A program made the position numbers and the translations under genes. The notes under the pieces are model-generated. The model was not told the DNA's origin. It worked only from the letters and a program-made list of their open reading frames with translations, and did not search any database. 64,000 nucleotides of DNA from Halomonas qaidamensis (GTDB lineage: Bacteria; Pseudomonadota; Gammaproteobacteria; Pseudomonadales; Halomonadaceae): NCBI RefSeq assembly GCF_025917315.1, contig NZ_CP080627.1, forward strand, positions 1,860,001 to 1,924,000. Reading direction: 5' to 3'. Of this stretch, positions 55,815-64,000 are shown one piece after another; positions within the stretch are counted from its first letter, which is position 1; each line of letters opens with the position of its first letter.

Positions 55815-56273
55815 TTAACGAAGCGCATTTACCAACACATCGACAACAACGCGGGTAGCAGCTTCAATAAGCACCACATCGGCCCCAACCCGCTCCCACT
55901 CGTAGCCTGGGTATTGGGGCAGTTGGGATGCCAGTTGGCCATCAAAACGTTTGGCAATGCCTGGGGGCAGCGGCTTACCGCGTTCTACGTTGCGCTGTGA
56001 GCCGGGCGGTAAAGGCTGGGCACGCGGCGCATCGTATTGGCGTAGAAGGTGCAACAACTCACGCTCGTTGATACGGGGAAGATCTATACCACGCTCATCA
56101 CGATGGCGACGCTCGTAGCGTCCTAAATCTTGCTCATTACGCTGGCGCTCAGAATGGTGACCGTTATTGTCTCTAGCACCATGTGCGGGTGCGTGAGCAG
56201 GCTGTGCAATAGCCGCTATCTGCCAAAATAGAGTGAAAACTAATAGGCAAGCGCTAAGGGGGATCGATCTCAT
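55815..56273 (-). CDS. exported CigR/RcnB-like protein
   Basis: A 152-residue protein with an N-terminal signal peptide (hydrophobic LSACLLVFTLFWQIAAIA, then AQPAHA), an Arg/His/Glu-rich middle, and a C-terminal LPPGIAKRFDGQLASQLPQYPGYEWERVG segment typical of CigR/RcnB-type proteins. The start at 56273 has AAGGAG with a 6-base spacing, better than the ATG one codon upstream. Probably periplasmic. Function unknown. Confidence 0.7.
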   Translation of the reverse strand: MRSIPLSACLLVFTLFWQIAAIAQPAHAPAHGARDNNGHHSERQRNEQDLGRYERRHRDERGIDLPRINERELLHLLRQYDAPRAQPLPPGSQRNVERGKPLPPGIAKRFDGQLASQLPQYPGYEWERVGADVVLIEAATRVVVDVLVNALR

Positions 56274-56366
56274 CATTGGCTCCTTCTGGTCAGGAGCGTT
56301 AAGTGTAGAGAGCAAATGCGCAGGCAGTGTGAAGGTTTAGAAAGAGCTAGCGAAAAACAAAGTGAG

Positions 56367-56750
56367 CTAAGGGGCTACCACCCGCTCAACGCGCCCCTGC
56401 TGAGTGATTTGGGCTTGAACGCTCTGGCGTTGGGTATCAATCAGCAGCGCGGTATTTTCTCCTTCGAATATGCCACCAAACGCTGCGGCCACAGCCGCTT
56501 GATTGGGCTGGCCATCCCCACCAATGGCGCAAGCACCAAACGCAAACGGTACCAAGGTATCGTCAAGGTGGTCACTTGCTAAGACCTGGGTCTTAAACGA
56601 GCCGAGCTCCCGCTGACAAGCGCCAAACGCGGAGTGGTCAAGGTAGGTTAAGTAGGCGGGAAGGCCTAGGCCTGACAAAATAGAAACAATTGCAATAACT
56701 GTAAGAAGTTCGATGAGAGTAAAACCACTCACTTTTCGGTTATTATACAT
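56367..56750 (-). CDS. type IV pilin-like protein (second pilin)
   Basis: A 127-residue prepilin: short leader, then [17 protein letters not shown] with the Glu5 of type IV pilins, an N-terminal hydrophobic helix, and a globular part with two cysteines. It follows the pilA-like gene; a perfect terminator lies between the two, so it may be a poorly expressed minor pilin or rely on readthrough. No good ribosome-binding site is seen before the ATG. Confidence 0.82.
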   Translation of the reverse strand: MYNNRKVSGFTLIELLTVIAIVSILSGLGLPAYLTYLDHSAFGACQRELGSFKTQVLASDHLDDTLVPFAFGACAIGGDGQPNQAAVAAAFGGIFEGENTALLIDTQRQSVQAQITQQGRVERVVAP

Positions 56751-56762
56751 ACATAGCACCAA

Positions 56763-56793
56763 AAATTAAGCTGCCCCTAAGGCAGCTTAATTT
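56763..56793 (-). terminator. terminator between the two pilin genes
   Basis: Perfect 13-bp arms AAATTAAGCTGCC / GGCAGCTTAATTT with a 5-nt loop; minus strand continues with T-rich sequence. Confidence 0.85.
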
Positions 56794-56811
56794 AAATAAA
56801 CTATTGGAAGA

Positions 56812-57228
56812 TCAAGTAGCTGGTGCATCAGCCGTGTCAGTACTGATTTTTCCCTGTGAAGTTACATATACACTCGGGGCGCGGCCAGTTTCTATTGCCA
56901 GATTCGCAGAATCAGGAGCGGCGGTGCCTAAAAAATATGTTGCCAAAGAAGTGAGCTGAGGATCCGTAGGCTCACAAGCTTGGAAATCGTAGTTATCCGG
57001 GTTATTAGGATCATTTGGATCTACATTTGAAGCAACAACCAACGAACGGAACGAATTCAATTCCGCAACACAAGCATTCGCCTCCGCCCTATCCAGATAA
57101 TTCCCATACTGCGGCACGCCGACAGCGGCCAAAATACCGATGATCGCGACAACGATCAGCAGCTCAATCAGGGTGAAACCGCGTTGCTTAAAGCGGCGCG
57201 GGTAGTGCGGTTGGGTAGTTTGCATCAT
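56812..57228 (-). CDS. pilA: type IV pilin, major
   Basis: A 138-residue prepilin with basic leader YPRRFKQRG, cleavage before [20 protein letters not shown], Glu5, and two C-terminal cysteines likely to form the D-loop disulfide (near ACVAELN and FQACEPT). It is divergent from pilB, the usual pil arrangement. AGGGA precedes the ATG. Confidence 0.92.
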   Translation of the reverse strand: MMQTTQPHYPRRFKQRGFTLIELLIVVAIIGILAAVGVPQYGNYLDRAEANACVAELNSFRSLVVASNVDPNDPNNPDNYDFQACEPTDPQLTSLATYFLGTAAPDSANLAIETGRAPSVYVTSQGKISTDTADAPAT

Positions 57229-57469
57229 AAGAATCCCTTGCAGTTGTTAATCATTTTTAGTTGGTGAGCAGCAACATTAGCTAATAGAAACTCGGCTAAC
57301 ATTATCCGACCCTTTTCAACTTGGCAATTAGCGATTTCATGCTGTTATTGCCCGCTATTCAGCCTTTTGAGCGAGTTAAGACTGCACTTTATCATGACGA
57401 GCACAAGTACCGTGCATAGGCCAAATATGGTACAAGGTGGCTTACATTCGCCATCCTGTCGAGACCACC

Positions 57470-59224
57470 ATGAGCCACCCTGCCCCAGAGTCTACGCTAA
57501 GTCATGCGACCTCACATGGTGGTCTACGCGGTATTGCTAAACGACTTGTGAACCACGGTTCGCTTACCGATGCGCAGGCAGCCGTTGCTGAACAAACGGC
57601 GGCAGAACTCGAAATATCGCTACTTCAGCATGTCGTGGACAGCGGCTTGGTAGAAACCCATGCTGCTGCGCTGGCCGCCGCCTGGGAGTACGGTTTACCG
57701 GTTGTGGATCTTGATGCTATTCGTATTAATGCCCTGCCACCCGCCAACGACTATCCCGTTAAAATTTTAGAACGATTAGACATTCTGCCCCTGGCACGCC
57801 ACGGGCATCGTCTTACCGTTGCGGTGCCCTACCCCGCAACGCTTACCCAGCTTGATGAGCTGCAGTTTGCTACCGGGCTAAGTGTTGATGGCGTACTGGC
57901 ACCCGCTGACCAGCTAAAGAGCACTCTGACGCAGTACCTAGCGCAAAATGAACGCAGCATGCTGGATGAGCTGGAAAACGTTGACGACGCCGTCAGCGCA
58001 CTCAATATCGTTCAGCTTGGCGAAGATGAGGCGACATTTGATAAGGCAATAAAAGATAGCGAAGACGCCCCGGTGGTTAAATTCGTTAACAAAATATTGC
58101 TTGATGCCATCAGCCGTGGCGCGTCCGATATTCACTTTGAGCCTTATGAAACCCAGTACCGGGTGCGCTTTCGTATCGATGGCATGCTAATTGAAATTGC
58201 GCGCCCGCCTTTCGCGCTGCGACACCGTATTGCAGCCCGTTTAAAAATCATGTCACGACTAGATATTTCTGAACGCCGCCTGCCTCAGGATGGCGCGATT
58301 AAGCTACAGCTTTCCCGTACCCGCTCAATTGATTTCCGGGTGAACTCACTGCCCACCGTGTTTGGTGAGAAAATAGTATTGCGCCTGCTAGACCCAGCCT
58401 CTGCGCAGTTGGGCATCGAACAGCTAGGCTTTAGCCCTGAACAGCAGGCCGCCTATGAGCACGCCCTAAAGAAGCCACAAGGGATGATTCTGGTGACGGG
58501 GCCTACCGGTAGCGGTAAAACCGTCACGCTTTACACAGGCATTAATATTCTCAACCAAATCGAGCGCAATATTTGTACCGCAGAAGACCCGGTCGAAATT
58601 AAAGTATCCGGCATTAACCAAGTGAACGTTCTTCCTAAAATCGGCCTAAACTTTGCCAGCGCGCTGCGTGCCTTTTTGCGTCAAGACCCGGATGTCGTGA
58701 TGGTAGGCGAGATTCGTGACTTAGAAACCGCCGAAATTGCCGTGAAAGCAGCCCAAACAGGCCACTTGGTGCTATCTACCGTACACACTAACTCAGCGGC
58801 TGAAACACTAACCCGTTTAGCCAATATGGGCGTTGCGTCTTATAACATTGCCAGCTCGGTGAGTTTAATCATTGCCCAGCGCTTAGCACGTAAGCTATGC
58901 AACCTGTGTAAAAAGCCCGCCAATATGCCAGCGGAAGCACTGCGAAAAGCTGGTTTTAGCCAGCAGGATATTCGTAATGGCACTATTTACACGGCAGTTG
59001 GCTGCAAACAGTGTACTCAAGGTTATAAAGGGCGTATTGGCATTTACGAAGTAGTGCCAATTACCGATGCTATGCGCCAGTTGATCATGCGCGATGGCAA
59101 CGCGCTGGATATTGACCAGCAAGCCCGCCGTGAAGGCTACCCCAGCCTGTATCAGCGCTGTTTAAGCCGCGTGTTGGATGGCAGCACTAGCCTGGAAGAA
59201 GTTAACCGCATTAGTAAGGAGTAA
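57470..59224 (+). CDS. pilB: type IV pilus extension ATPase
   Basis: A 584-residue ATPase: N-terminal GspE domain, Walker A GPTGSGKT near residue 346-353, Asp box DEEPVEI-like EDPVEIKV, Walker B VMVGEIRD, His box, and a C-terminal zinc tetracysteine with CNLCKKP and CKQC. It drives pilus assembly at the inner membrane. ATG at 57470 is preferred over GTG at 57437. pilC follows 8 bp later. Confidence 0.95.
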   Translation: MSHPAPESTLSHATSHGGLRGIAKRLVNHGSLTDAQAAVAEQTAAELEISLLQHVVDSGLVETHAAALAAAWEYGLPVVDLDAIRINALPPANDYPVKILERLDILPLARHGHRLTVAVPYPATLTQLDELQFATGLSVDGVLAPADQLKSTLTQYLAQNERSMLDELENVDDAVSALNIVQLGEDEATFDKAIKDSEDAPVVKFVNKILLDAISRGASDIHFEPYETQYRVRFRIDGMLIEIARPPFALRHRIAARLKIMSRLDISERRLPQDGAIKLQLSRTRSIDFRVNSLPTVFGEKIVLRLLDPASAQLGIEQLGFSPEQQAAYEHALKKPQGMILVTGPTGSGKTVTLYTGINILNQIERNICTAEDPVEIKVSGINQVNVLPKIGLNFASALRAFLRQDPDVVMVGEIRDLETAEIAVKAAQTGHLVLSTVHTNSAAETLTRLANMGVASYNIASSVSLIIAQRLARKLCNLCKKPANMPAEALRKAGFSQQDIRNGTIYTAVGCKQCTQGYKGRIGIYEVVPITDAMRQLIMRDGNALDIDQQARREGYPSLYQRCLSRVLDGSTSLEEVNRISKE

Positions 59225-59232
59225 CGCGCGAC

Positions 59233-60462
59233 ATGGCTAACGCTAAAGCACGCCGCATAAAGCCAGCGCCGCTGCATCGCTGGAAGTGGGAAGGCAAAGG
59301 GCCACAAGACCGAGCAATGCGCGGCGAGCTAATTGGGCGCACTAAACCCGATATTGTTGAACAGCTGGCTAAGCAGCGTATTGTCGCTACAAAGGTGCAA
59401 AAGCGCAGTAGCTTTAGCGGCCGAGGCAAAGTCACAAACGTCGACATTATGATTTTTGCCCGGCAAATGGCTACCATGGTGCGGGCTGGTATACCTATTC
59501 TTCAAGCGCTACAGGCCGTTTCGGAAAGCCTAAAAAAACCCGCCATGGTGGCACTCACCCAGCAAATTATGGAAGACGTTTCTTCAGGCGATAGCCTTTC
59601 CAGCGCCATGGCAAAACACCCCAAACAATTTGACCGCCTGTTTGTTAACCTAGTGGAAGCGGGGGAACAAGCAGGTGCGCTTGACCAGATGCTAGAGCGC
59701 ATTGCCAGCTACAAAGAGAAAGTTGAATCGCTCAAAAATCGCGTTAAAAAAGCACTCTGGTACCCTACAGCAGTAATGACCATTGGCGTTGCGGTTACCA
59801 TGCTGTTGCTTATCAAAGTCGTACCTGAATTTGAAAGCATGTTCCAAGGTTTTGGCGCGGAACTGCCTGCGCTTACGCAATTCACTGTTAACTTATCAGA
59901 GATAGCCCAGACATATTGGTTACACGCCTTAGGCGCGCTAATCGCCAGTTTTATACTCCTTAAAGCTGCTGTACGGCGATCATCCCGCGTTGCCTATCGG
60001 TTGGACAGTCTAATGCTTCACCTACCTATCCTTGGCGATATTTTGCATAAGTCGGCTGTCTCACGGTTTACCCGCACCTTAGCGACTACCTTTACATCAG
60101 GTGTTCCACTGATAGAGGGGCTTGAAACCGCCGCTGGGGCAGCGGATAACCGGGTTTACATTAAGGCCATTAATGAGGTGCGCCAAGATGTGACTACCGG
60201 GCAACAGCTACATTTTGCAATGCGTATGACCAACCGATTTCCCGCCCTGGCTGTACAAATGGTCAGCATTGGTGAAGAAGCGGGTTCGTTGGATGCGATG
60301 CTAAACCGTGTTGCCGATTACTACGAAGAAGAGGTTGATAACAAAGTCGATGCCCTGACCTCGTTAATGGAACCTATTATTATCGTAGTACTGGGTGCTC
60401 TGGTCGGTGGCGTGGTCGTTTCCATGTATTTGCCTATCTTCGAAATTGGCACCGCTCTATAA
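59233..60462 (+). CDS. pilC: type IV pilus inner-membrane platform protein
   Basis: A 409-residue GspF-type protein: two tandem cytoplasmic helical domains (each beginning FARQMATM / FTRTLATT) and three membrane segments (about 175-195, 225-245, 380-400). It couples PilB rotation to pilin insertion. pilD follows 41 bp later. Confidence 0.95.
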   Translation: MANAKARRIKPAPLHRWKWEGKGPQDRAMRGELIGRTKPDIVEQLAKQRIVATKVQKRSSFSGRGKVTNVDIMIFARQMATMVRAGIPILQALQAVSESLKKPAMVALTQQIMEDVSSGDSLSSAMAKHPKQFDRLFVNLVEAGEQAGALDQMLERIASYKEKVESLKNRVKKALWYPTAVMTIGVAVTMLLLIKVVPEFESMFQGFGAELPALTQFTVNLSEIAQTYWLHALGALIASFILLKAAVRRSSRVAYRLDSLMLHLPILGDILHKSAVSRFTRTLATTFTSGVPLIEGLETAAGAADNRVYIKAINEVRQDVTTGQQLHFAMRMTNRFPALAVQMVSIGEEAGSLDAMLNRVADYYEEEVDNKVDALTSLMEPIIIVVLGALVGGVVVSMYLPIFEIGTAL

Positions 60463-60503
60463 ATCATCCCTCTACTGGCATTTTCACACATAGCAGGAGC
60501 ACC

Positions 60504-61349
60504 ATGGGCTTACCGCCGAGCGTTATTACTCTTTTTGCGTTACTGATTGGCCTCTGTTTTGGCAGTTTTCTTAATGTTGTCATCACCCGCTTGCCCGTGA
60601 TGTTAATGCGTAGCTGGCGCAGTGAGGCACGCGCCTCTCTTGAGTTACCCGAAGAGTCGTCACCCCGCTTTAATCTTGCGACCCCTGGATCGATGTGCCC
60701 GCGTTGCGAACAGCCCATTGCCTGGCACGACAATCTTCCCTTGGTAGGCTGGTTAAAAAGAAGGGGCAAGTGCGCGCATTGCCAAACGACCATTAGCGCC
60801 CAATATCCGCTCGTTGAGCTAATGGGCGGACTGCTTGCCGTAGTTGTTGTTATGTTACATGGGGCTACGCTAAGCGCGGCGTTTATTTATGGCGCTTGTT
60901 TGACGCTACTTGCCTTGGCAGTCATTGATTTTCGCACCTATTTACTGCCTGATATATTGACCTTGCCACTGCTATGGGCTGGCTTGGTATACCAGCTACT
61001 TTTTCAGCCTCTGTTGCTATCAGGCGCTGTCATGGGCGCAATAGCGGGCTATCTTGTGCTGTGGAGCTTTTATTGGCTGTTTAAGCTAGTAACCGGTAAA
61101 GAAGGCATGGGCTATGGGGATTTCAAATTGCTCGCAGCACTTGGCGCTTGGTTAGGTTGGGGTATGTTACCGCTGTTGCTTATTTTATCGGCAGGCGTTG
61201 GCGCAATAGTTGGATTAGTAGCCCAGGCCCTCTCCCCACGCTTACGTGGACAACCTCTCCCCTTTGGCCCCTTTCTCGCCCTGGCGGGCTGGGTTTGCTT
61301 ACTTGTCGGCAACGAGTTAATGGCACTGTATACGTCGTTGCTTTATTAA
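60504..61349 (+). CDS. pilD: prepilin peptidase and N-methyltransferase
   Basis: A 281-residue membrane enzyme that cleaves and methylates type IV prepilins. N-terminal zinc cysteines CPRCEQP and CAHCQTT; catalytic aspartates in DFRTYLLPD and GYGDFKLLAALGAW; about seven membrane segments. Completes the pil cluster here. Confidence 0.95.
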   Translation: MGLPPSVITLFALLIGLCFGSFLNVVITRLPVMLMRSWRSEARASLELPEESSPRFNLATPGSMCPRCEQPIAWHDNLPLVGWLKRRGKCAHCQTTISAQYPLVELMGGLLAVVVVMLHGATLSAAFIYGACLTLLALAVIDFRTYLLPDILTLPLLWAGLVYQLLFQPLLLSGAVMGAIAGYLVLWSFYWLFKLVTGKEGMGYGDFKLLAALGAWLGWGMLPLLLILSAGVGAIVGLVAQALSPRLRGQPLPFGPFLALAGWVCLLVGNELMALYTSLLY

Positions 61350-61389
61350 CCCTCACGCCAATTTTGGTTCGTCCTTTTTGGGAGCTTGC

Positions 61390-61986
61390 ATGATCATTGG
61401 GCTAACAGGTGGTATTGGCTCGGGGAAGTCTACCGTTGCTCGGGCGTTTGCAGAACTGGGTATTGGCTGGGTGGATGCCGATGATGTGGCAAGAGAAGTC
61501 GTTGCCCTTGGTGAACCTGCGCTAACAGCCATTGCCGAACACTTTGGCACCCACGTTTTGAATACCGATGGCACGCTAAACAGATCAGCACTGCGCACCA
61601 TCATTTTTGAAGACCCTCAACAACGCCAGTGGTTAGAATCTGTCACCCATCCCAGGGTTCGTGAGCGTCTACTTTTGCATATTAACCGCCTAAAGCAGCA
61701 CTCTCCTTACGTTCTACTTGTATCGCCACTGCTGTTTGAATCTGGACAAGATAAGCTTGTTGATCGCACGTTAGTCATCGATGTCCCCGAATCGCTCCAG
61801 TTGGAACGCACGCTTGCACGGGATGGCGTGAGTGAAAACCAGGTGCGTGCTATCCTCGCCGCCCAACTTCCACGCGAAGAGCGACTTGCTAAAGGCGATG
61901 ATGTTATCGATAACAGTGGGAACCACGCTGATATGATGCGCCAAGTCGTTAAGCTGGATCAGCGTTATCGGGCAACATGTGATTAA
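61390..61986 (+). CDS. coaE: dephospho-CoA kinase
   Basis: A 198-residue kinase that phosphorylates the 3'-hydroxyl of dephospho-CoA, the last step of CoA synthesis. P-loop GGIGSGKST at residues 7-15. ATG at 61390 with GGGAG upstream; the in-frame TTG at 61378 is not needed. Common pilD-coaE-yacG order. Confidence 0.95.
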   Translation: MIIGLTGGIGSGKSTVARAFAELGIGWVDADDVAREVVALGEPALTAIAEHFGTHVLNTDGTLNRSALRTIIFEDPQQRQWLESVTHPRVRERLLLHINRLKQHSPYVLLVSPLLFESGQDKLVDRTLVIDVPESLQLERTLARDGVSENQVRAILAAQLPREERLAKGDDVIDNSGNHADMMRQVVKLDQRYRATCD

Positions 61987-62053
61987 CAACTGTTCCATTC
62001 TTGCGTCAGCTTTTGGCACAGTAATAATAGTAGCTTTAAAATAGGAGTATTAA

Positions 62054-62287
62054 ATGCCTATACCGGCAAACGATTCACCGCTTGAGGTTGCTTGCCCTCA
62101 ATGCGGCAAAAAAATCATCTGGGGGCCAGAAAGCACCTATCGCCCTTTTTGTAGCAAGCGCTGCCAACTGCTTGATTTAGGTGCTTGGGCGGAAGAGTCG
62201 CATCGCATTGCAGGTGAATCTGCCATGGACGAAGCAGACTTGGATACTCTGCTTGCTCAAGCGGATAGAGATGCGCCACTTTCTTAA
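62054..62287 (+). CDS. yacG: DNA gyrase inhibitor YacG
   Basis: A 77-residue zinc protein with Cys14-PQ-Cys17 and Cys33-SKR-Cys37 in a zinc-finger arrangement, then the WAEESHRI segment. YacG binds GyrB and blocks DNA binding. The gene order after coaE is conserved in many gammaproteobacteria. Confidence 0.93.
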   Translation: MPIPANDSPLEVACPQCGKKIIWGPESTYRPFCSKRCQLLDLGAWAEESHRIAGESAMDEADLDTLLAQADRDAPLS

Positions 62288-62412
62288 AGAATGACTTAGG
62301 TATTAAGTATCATCTTAGCGCTTAACTAACGTCCTAGGGCTTAAGGAACGTCTTAGGTAACAGCATAAGTGCTTTATTATTGATACCTTAACTTCCTTTA
62401 GCGGTGATCAGA

Positions 62413-62452
62413 AAGAGTGTTGCTGATAAAGTGGTGCTGATAGAGTGTCACT
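62413..62452. repeat. 14-bp tandem repeat upstream of the Tus-like gene
   Basis: TGCTGATA occurs at 62421 and 62435 within GTGTTGCTGATAAA and GTGGTGCTGATAGA units, followed by GTGTCAC. It could be an operator; no E. coli Ter core was found. Confidence 0.45.
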
Positions 62453-62474
62453 TTACTCGCATTAAGGCCCGCCC

Positions 62475-63347
62475 ATGACTGATGCTCCGCTGTCTTTGTA
62501 TCACCTACTCCATGAGCTTGATACACACTTTGACCAACTGGTGGCCACTATTGAGCAGGCCGCAGCGCTGTATGAAGCTCACCAACCGCCTACCTGGCGA
62601 TTTCAGCATGCCTCTAGCAACTCTTTTTGGCTGCGTGAAGCACTGCTAGATATGTGGCATCAGCAAGGTCAAGATGGACGCGAAACACGTAATTATATAG
62701 CTGTTATTGCCGCTGATACTGCATTAATTGATGCGTGTCATCATATTAACCATGCAAAAGCGCGCATCAGCGATCTGCTTGCTCATATTAAACAAGCTCA
62801 CCCAAATGCATTGAATGATGCCAAATCGCGCCTGCCCCATCGCCACCCACATATTAATGATGTACTGCGTAAAAGCGGTTTTGCAAGGCTCCATCTAAAG
62901 CAGTGCTGGCGGCAACTCCCTATTGCCCCTGCGCCTGTGTCCAGAGTTAGGCTGGCGTGGTATAGCAGCGGTCGCTCAATTAAAAGAATAAGCGTTCAGG
63001 AAGCAGAACAAAAGTTATTGCAACTTGATAGCGACGCACCCCATATTCGTATACAGCTACGCAAGCTCGCCAATCTTCCAAGTGCAGAAATATTGGCACA
63101 GGTACAACCTCAGGCACCATTAATGCGCGCTAATCTGTTTTTTGTGGAGCCCCTGGATGATGGACACACGCGACGAGCGCTTAATATTGCCATGCCGTTG
63201 ATAGTGCCTGCCAATGAAGGGCGGTTGCCGCACCTCAAAGCACCTGCCGAAACGCCTCCAACAACGCGAACTAGAGCCAAGCGGCGTGACGAAAAATTAG
63301 AAGAAAACGTTTACTTACCAAGTCTAAGAGTCTTTCGCTATCGCTAG
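62475..63347 (+). CDS. Tus-like DNA replication terminus site-binding protein
   Basis: A 290-residue basic protein. The start LYHLLHELDTHFDQL resembles the N-terminus of E. coli Tus, the middle SRVRLAWYSSGRSIKRISVQ resembles the Tus LRFGWANKHIIKNLHRDE region, and the end with LPHLKAPAETPP and YLPSLRVFRYR fits the basic C-terminus. Tus binds Ter sites and stops replication forks from one side. The resemblance is by eye, over the whole length. Confidence 0.6.
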   Translation: MTDAPLSLYHLLHELDTHFDQLVATIEQAAALYEAHQPPTWRFQHASSNSFWLREALLDMWHQQGQDGRETRNYIAVIAADTALIDACHHINHAKARISDLLAHIKQAHPNALNDAKSRLPHRHPHINDVLRKSGFARLHLKQCWRQLPIAPAPVSRVRLAWYSSGRSIKRISVQEAEQKLLQLDSDAPHIRIQLRKLANLPSAEILAQVQPQAPLMRANLFFVEPLDDGHTRRALNIAMPLIVPANEGRLPHLKAPAETPPTTRTRAKRRDEKLEENVYLPSLRVFRYR

Positions 63348-63363
63348 GTAGCCATATATCTAC

Positions 63364-63699
63364 CTAGTGAGTTGCTACTGGTGTCTTATCAAGCTCCCAT
63401 AGCTGATAGTCAACGAGGATCTGAATGACCTCACTGACATCTCGCTCAGATAAACCATACTCTTCAATCAGTGCTTTTAGACGTTGATTAAATAAGCGAT
63501 CCTGCTCACTCGCGCGTGCAGCTTGATCGTCAGCTTCTAATGCTGCAATTGAGCGTACTGGCGGTCCTGTGGGAATATCGAAACCGCTATTGGGATCTTC
63601 TAACTGACGCAACGCCTGAGCGAAGGCATCATCCAACTCACGAAACTTACGAAGCTTTTCACGCTCATCGAGCTGTTTTTGAACCTTTTGATATTTCAT
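63364..63699 (-). CDS. coiled-coil protein of unknown function
   Basis: A 111-residue acidic and helical protein with a coiled-coil start (KYQKVQKQLDEREKLRKF). No family recognised. It is convergent with the Tus-like gene and ends 17 bp after it. Its start is supported by family-like compactness only. Confidence 0.65.
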   Translation of the reverse strand: MKYQKVQKQLDEREKLRKFRELDDAFAQALRQLEDPNSGFDIPTGPPVRSIAALEADDQAARASEQDRLFNQRLKALIEEYGLSERDVSEVIQILVDYQLWELDKTPVATH

Positions 63700-64000
63700 T
63701 GATGTTTCATTTACACCTTACTTGAAATGGACGACAAGCCTGCTGGTTAGGCCCTTTCCAGAGAGCTATGGTCAAACGCATAAAATCTTCGGGTAAACGT
63801 GACGTTGCTCTCTTCTCTCCGAAAAAAACAGCCAATCAACTCTCTTAATCGATTCTCTCAACCAACTATCTCAACCAACTATCTCAACCAACTATCTCAA
63901 TCGACTATCTCTCATAGTGGGCGAGCATCTTGCTAGCAAATCAAACAGCAACTCACAATCACCATTCTCTAATATCACCGGACAGTGGTCTTATAGGTGA
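63700..64000. other. right window end, no gene seen
   Basis: Besides the 13-bp repeat array nothing is recognised in this 301-bp stretch; it should hold the promoter of the minus-strand gene at 63364-63699. Confidence 0.4.
63856..63907. repeat. 13-bp tandem repeat, four copies
   Basis: TCTCAACCAACTA at 63856, 63869 and 63882, and a variant TCTCAATCGACTA at 63895; period 13. It lies upstream of the coiled-coil gene start. Confidence 0.9.

Noticed and set aside
62300..62474. Ter site in front of the Tus-like gene
   Set aside because: No match to the E. coli Ter core could be found; only short tandem units are present.

Overview
The window reads as a gammaproteobacterial chromosome, most likely a member of the Halomonadaceae (Halomonas/Vreelandella type). 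This is inferred from protein resemblance, moderate GC content and gene content: RF3, split glycine-cleavage genes, a RegB/RegA-type redox pair, scoAB plus 3-hydroxybutyrate dehydrogenase, and type IV pilus genes. No database search was possible.

Left chromosomal part (1-33206): a partial OsmC-like gene with a small HMA-like partner; ygfZ and a TatD nuclease (convergent); prfC; a small YjfB-like protein; a DadA-like oxidoreductase; a tRNA cluster (Pro-TGG, Arg-TCT, His-GTG twice) behind a good promoter; folD, mtnN, pyrC; a membrane protein followed by a RegB-like kinase and RegA-like regulator; bdhA; a HybE-like protein; a glutaredoxin; scoAB with a divergent LysR regulator; an acyltransferase coupled to a NlpD-like lipoprotein; gcvT plus an AGCS transporter divergent from gcvH-gcvP; another LysR gene; ppnN; a TSUP permease; a P-type ATPase; and a small phage-like membrane protein.

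Genomic island (about 33284-54712): two identical 77-nt tRNA-Pro(GGG) genes flank 21.4 kb of different character. The left half is gene-poor and rich in repeats: a degenerate and an intact XRE-type regulator, a cluster of AATGTGACGTTT sites, a GGGAAAGGCTYTGCC palindrome family, a ~95-bp imperfect duplication, three 67-bp tandem repeats, several small membrane or unknown proteins, and an orphan Phd/YefM-like antitoxin. The middle carries a serine resolvase divergent from a candidate HUH (rolling-circle type) replication or relaxase protein with three 25-residue repeats; the intergenic space holds a perfect inverted repeat that could be its origin. The right half is a compact four-gene minus-strand operon: MmeI/YeeA-like adenine methyltransferase, SF2 helicase, GIY-YIG protein, OLD-family TOPRIM ATPase. 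This looks like an anti-phage defence or restriction-like system. No tyrosine integrase was seen.

Right chromosomal part (54790-64000): an inositol-monophosphatase-family gene, a CigR/RcnB-like exported protein, two type IV pilins divergent from pilB-pilC-pilD-coaE-yacG, a protein that resembles the replication-terminator protein Tus, and a small coiled-coil protein. The pil genes form one assembly pathway (pilin, ATPase, platform, prepilin peptidase) with the usual coaE-yacG tail.
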